Positions 7,613 to 8,869 of a stretch of DNA of 8,869 bases are shown in pieces (the stretch's first letter is position 1; every line of letters starts with the position of its first letter). Source of the DNA: Bacteroidota bacterium (GTDB lineage: Bacteria > Bacteroidota > Bacteroidia > Chitinophagales > Chitinophagaceae); NCBI GenBank assembly GCA_023411775.1, contig JAEYOL010000142.1, positions 1 to 8,869 on the forward strand, written 5' to 3'. The translations under genes were made by a program, and so were the position numbers. The notes beneath the pieces were generated by a model, which did no database searches, was not told where the DNA came from, and saw only the letters and a list, made by a program, of their open reading frames with translations.

Positions 7613-8166
7613 ACGCTTTCACTCATTTCATTTAAAACTGGTTCGGACCCCACCGTATCAAACCTCCCCCATTCCAGCGGGCCCTGCCTGGTATTGCTGG
7701 CATCAAATTTTTGGATACGCTCAATTTTGAGCAGGCAAATACTAAGCGGAATCAAACCGATAATGCCAAATGCGCAATCAATAAAACGCCATCCCAGTGG
7801 AATACCCCGGTAGTGCCCTGCGATCAAAGCGTATGGAACAATAAGCAGGCAGGTGATCATGCCAAACTCTATCACCCACTTATTTCGGACAGGATCTTTA
7901 TAAGGACCTATAAACAGAATAGCCAGTACAAAATGGGCAAAGGCCAGCCAGTCATAACCATAAGCCAGGAATGGATACTGCCGGTTAGTATCGACAATAG
8001 CGAGTCGCACCCTTTCGATCCATTCTCCTACAGGGGTATCAAGGGGGAAGCAACGCGACAGAAAACTCAATTCCGCCTCGAGAGGTATAGCCGTCAATCC
8101 GCTGAAAAAAAGTACGACCATAAAAAACAGGATCCAGTAACGTAATTGCCTGCGTGTTTTTTCCAT
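7609..8166 (-). CDS. Uncharacterised 4-TM membrane protein
   Basis: I do not recognise a named family for this 185-residue protein. It has about four TMs (near 10-28, 71-88, 100-117, 128-147), a 40-residue loop between TM1 and TM2, and a polar C-terminal tail (about 150-185). Distinctive segments are YDWLAFAHFVLAILFIGPYKDPVRNKW (70-96) and IAGHYRGIPLGWRFIDCAFG (115-134). The conserved-looking D72, H78, D91, H118, R120, W126 and D130 near the membrane could form a polar or metal-binding site, but this is speculative. The composition looks like a genuine protein, and the 4-nt overlap of its stop with the dgkA start supports cotranslation with the lipid kinase. It is the first gene of the four-gene membrane block and begins 91 bp after the regulator gene. 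Confidence 0.75.
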   Translation of the reverse strand: MEKTRRQLRYWILFFMVVLFFSGLTAIPLEAELSFLSRCFPLDTPVGEWIERVRLAIVDTNRQYPFLAYGYDWLAFAHFVLAILFIGPYKDPVRNKWVIEFGMITCLLIVPYALIAGHYRGIPLGWRFIDCAFGIIGLIPLSICLLKIERIQKFDASNTRQGPLEWGRFDTVGSEPVLNEMSESV

Positions 8167-8257
8167 GATTAATAATTTTTTGAGAGCATTTAGTCGAAGC
8201 AGTACAATGATTTATTTTAAAAGCACTTTGTATTTCAAAGTGCAAGTACAAAAAAAA
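8167..8257 (-). promoter_or_regulatory. Gap between regulator and membrane block
   Basis: This 91-bp, AT-rich gap separates the winged-helix regulator from the 4-TM gene, both on the - strand. It holds a perfect inverted repeat (listed separately), followed on the - strand by TTTTAAAATAAAT. A secondary promoter for the membrane block could lie here, but I found no well-spaced TTTG/TAnnTTTG pair. Confidence 0.4.
8223..8243. promoter_or_regulatory. Perfect palindrome GCACTTTG-N5-CAAAGTGC, candidate operator
   Basis: Two 8-bp arms (8223-8230 and 8236-8243) are exact reverse complements around the spacer TATTT. The 13-bp centre-to-centre spacing suits a dimeric winged-helix regulator, and the gene for such a protein ends 14 bp away. 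Alternatively, on the - strand the same sequence forms an 8-bp hairpin with a 5-nt loop followed by TTTT, which would be a weak terminator or attenuator after the regulator gene. I favour the operator because the stem is only half GC and the T-run is short, but both readings stay open. Confidence 0.5.
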
Positions 8258-8557
8258 TTACTTCATCCCTTTGATCATATTCTCCAGTGCAGAGATATGA
8301 TCAGTAAAAGCTTTCTCCCCGCTTTTGGTGACCGAATAGGTGGTATTGGTCTTTCGACCGATAAAGCCCTTGTGCACTTTGATATAGCCATTTTCCTCCA
8401 GGCTCACCAGGTGTGTAGCCAGGTTACCATCGGTGACTTCCAGCATTTGCTTCAGGTCGTTGAAACTAATCTCATCGTTGACCATCAGAATGCTCATAAC
8501 GCCCAACCTGATGCGGTTGTCAAAAACTTTATTTAATCCTGTTATAGGGTTCTTCAT
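8258..8557 (-). CDS. Winged-helix transcriptional regulator (HTH_34-like)
   Basis: This 99-residue protein is a single winged-helix DNA-binding domain of the MarR/ArsR-like type often annotated HTH_34. After a short N-terminal helix (GLNKVFDNRIRLGVMSIL, 7-24), the helix-turn-helix spans about 31-55 (SFNDLKQMLEVTDGNLATHL), and the wing about 60-78 contains the basic GFIGRKTNTTYSVT. A C-terminal helix (80-96) may dimerise. No effector domain or metal-binding cysteines are present. The ATG at 8557 is chosen over a GTG at 8593 because AGGGGAG lies six bases upstream and the shorter form starts at the family's usual MKNPI-like end. It lies between a small membrane protein gene and the membrane block with creD. 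Stand-alone regulators of this type are commonly found beside creD in Bacteroidota, so local or autoregulation is a reasonable inference. Confidence 0.88.
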   Translation of the reverse strand: MKNPITGLNKVFDNRIRLGVMSILMVNDEISFNDLKQMLEVTDGNLATHLVSLEENGYIKVHKGFIGRKTNTTYSVTKSGEKAFTDHISALENMIKGMK

Positions 8558-8684
8558 AATGTTCTCCCCTAAATCCCGTTGAGGGATTGCCACTCACCGC
8601 CGGGGCAATAAGTGATTTATTTTTTTACTGTTCAAACTAATATTTTAAAGAACGAAACCCGTTACTCAAGACCAGGCTTTTCCT
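8558..8684 (-). promoter_or_regulatory. Leader and upstream region of the regulator gene
   Basis: This 127-bp gap on the - strand precedes the regulator. It holds a clear Shine-Dalgarno (AGGGGAG, 8570-8564), two inverted repeats that share three bases (AATCCC-N5-GGGATT at 8572-8588 and ATTGCC-N12-GGCAAT at 8586-8609), and a poor -7-like element TTAGTTTG (8640-8633) without a good -33 partner. The two hairpins cannot both form fully in the RNA. Confidence 0.35.
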
Positions 8685-8698
8685 TTAAGAAGGCCTGG
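8672..8698 (-). other. Hairpin spanning the stop of the small membrane protein gene
   Basis: CCAGGC (8672-8677) pairs with GCCTGG (8693-8698), and inner T-A and G-T pairs extend the stem to about 10 bp around a 7-base loop. The gene's TAA sits at the loop. No T-run follows on the - strand (TCTTGAG), so it is a poor intrinsic terminator and may only stabilise or process the RNA. Confidence 0.35.
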
Positions 8699-8869
8699 AA
8701 TCGTTTCTTTCATATTTCCACCACATCACGATACCATATACAATATGCAGGATCCCAAATCCGAAAGCCCAGAAATACAGTCCATACCCGATCCATTGCA
8801 TATTGATCAAACTCAGGATGACCTGGCAATATCCAAGGTAACGGATATCGGTCAATGTATATTTACTTG
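8685..8869 (-). CDS. Small membrane protein, C-terminal part (5' end outside window)
   Basis: An open - strand frame enters from the right edge and ends at TAA (8687-8685), giving 60 residues with no start in the window. It shows two hydrophobic segments, LGYCQVILSLINMQWIGYGL and FWAFGFGILHIVYGIVMWW, followed by a polar tail KYERNDSRPS. The aromatic-rich, clean TM pattern and the end in a charged tail make it a real coding region although it is short. I do not recognise a named family. It precedes the winged-helix regulator by 127 bp on the same strand and is probably part of the same regulatory unit; whether it is cotranscribed cannot be told. Confidence 0.65.
   Translation of the reverse strand, partial: SKYTLTDIRYLGYCQVILSLINMQWIGYGLYFWAFGFGILHIVYGIVMWWKYERNDSRPS

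Noticed and set aside
8165..8536. 123-codon + strand frame opposite the winged-helix regulator
   Set aside because: The - strand frame has a clear helix-turn-helix and wing; the + strand reading is its mirror and crosses the intergenic palindrome.
8672..8698. Hairpin as a strong intrinsic terminator
   Set aside because: No T-run follows on either strand in a useful position, and the stem includes coding sequence and the stop codon; it is kept only as a hairpin.
1..8869. CRISPR array, insertion sequence, prophage or defence genes
   Set aside because: No regularly spaced repeats, transposase or integrase motifs, tRNA-like sequence or defence-type domains were seen on either strand.

Overview
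The window looks like an ordinary stretch of a Bacteroidota chromosome, most likely Chitinophagaceae or a near relative. The evidence is the protein families: a TolB-like propeller fused to an Omp85-type barrel, a creD gene with a stand-alone winged-helix regulator, and a DUF1361 protein. A few TAnnTTTG-like promoter elements and weak or absent Shine-Dalgarno sites fit this assignment. I see no mobile element, CRISPR array, tRNA or rRNA. The assignment rests on gene content only.

Left part (1-990): the 3' half of rpiA (ribose-5-phosphate isomerase A, + strand) runs in from the left edge. It converges on a complete glyoxalase II-like metallo-beta-lactamase-fold hydrolase (- strand). The two stop codons touch inside the palindrome TGATCA, with no base between the genes.

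Centre (991-5237): a 246-bp divergent intergenic region leads into a + strand pair. The first gene encodes a 1120-residue exported protein with three parts: a gluzincin-like N-terminal domain that has lost its zinc-binding residues, a TolB/PD40-like beta-propeller, and a C-terminal Omp85/BamA-like beta-barrel with an LRGF motif. A small SnoaL/NTF2-like lipoprotein follows 31 bp later. A strong GC-rich hairpin then separates this block from the converging - strand block.

Right part (5238-8869): six genes, all on the - strand, read right to left. They are a truncated small membrane protein, a 99-residue winged-helix regulator, an uncharacterised 4-TM protein, a DagK-type lipid kinase, a DUF1361 membrane protein, and CreD. 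The last four are packed with a 4-nt overlap, a 2-nt gap and a 21-nt gap, so they are probably one transcript. A perfect palindrome (GCACTTTG-N5-CAAAGTGC) lies between the regulator and the four-gene block. It is the best candidate operator, although it could also be a weak terminator. The block reads as a regulated inner-membrane or envelope module (lipid-carrier phosphorylation plus CreD) and is the most interesting part of the window. Its joint function is inference.
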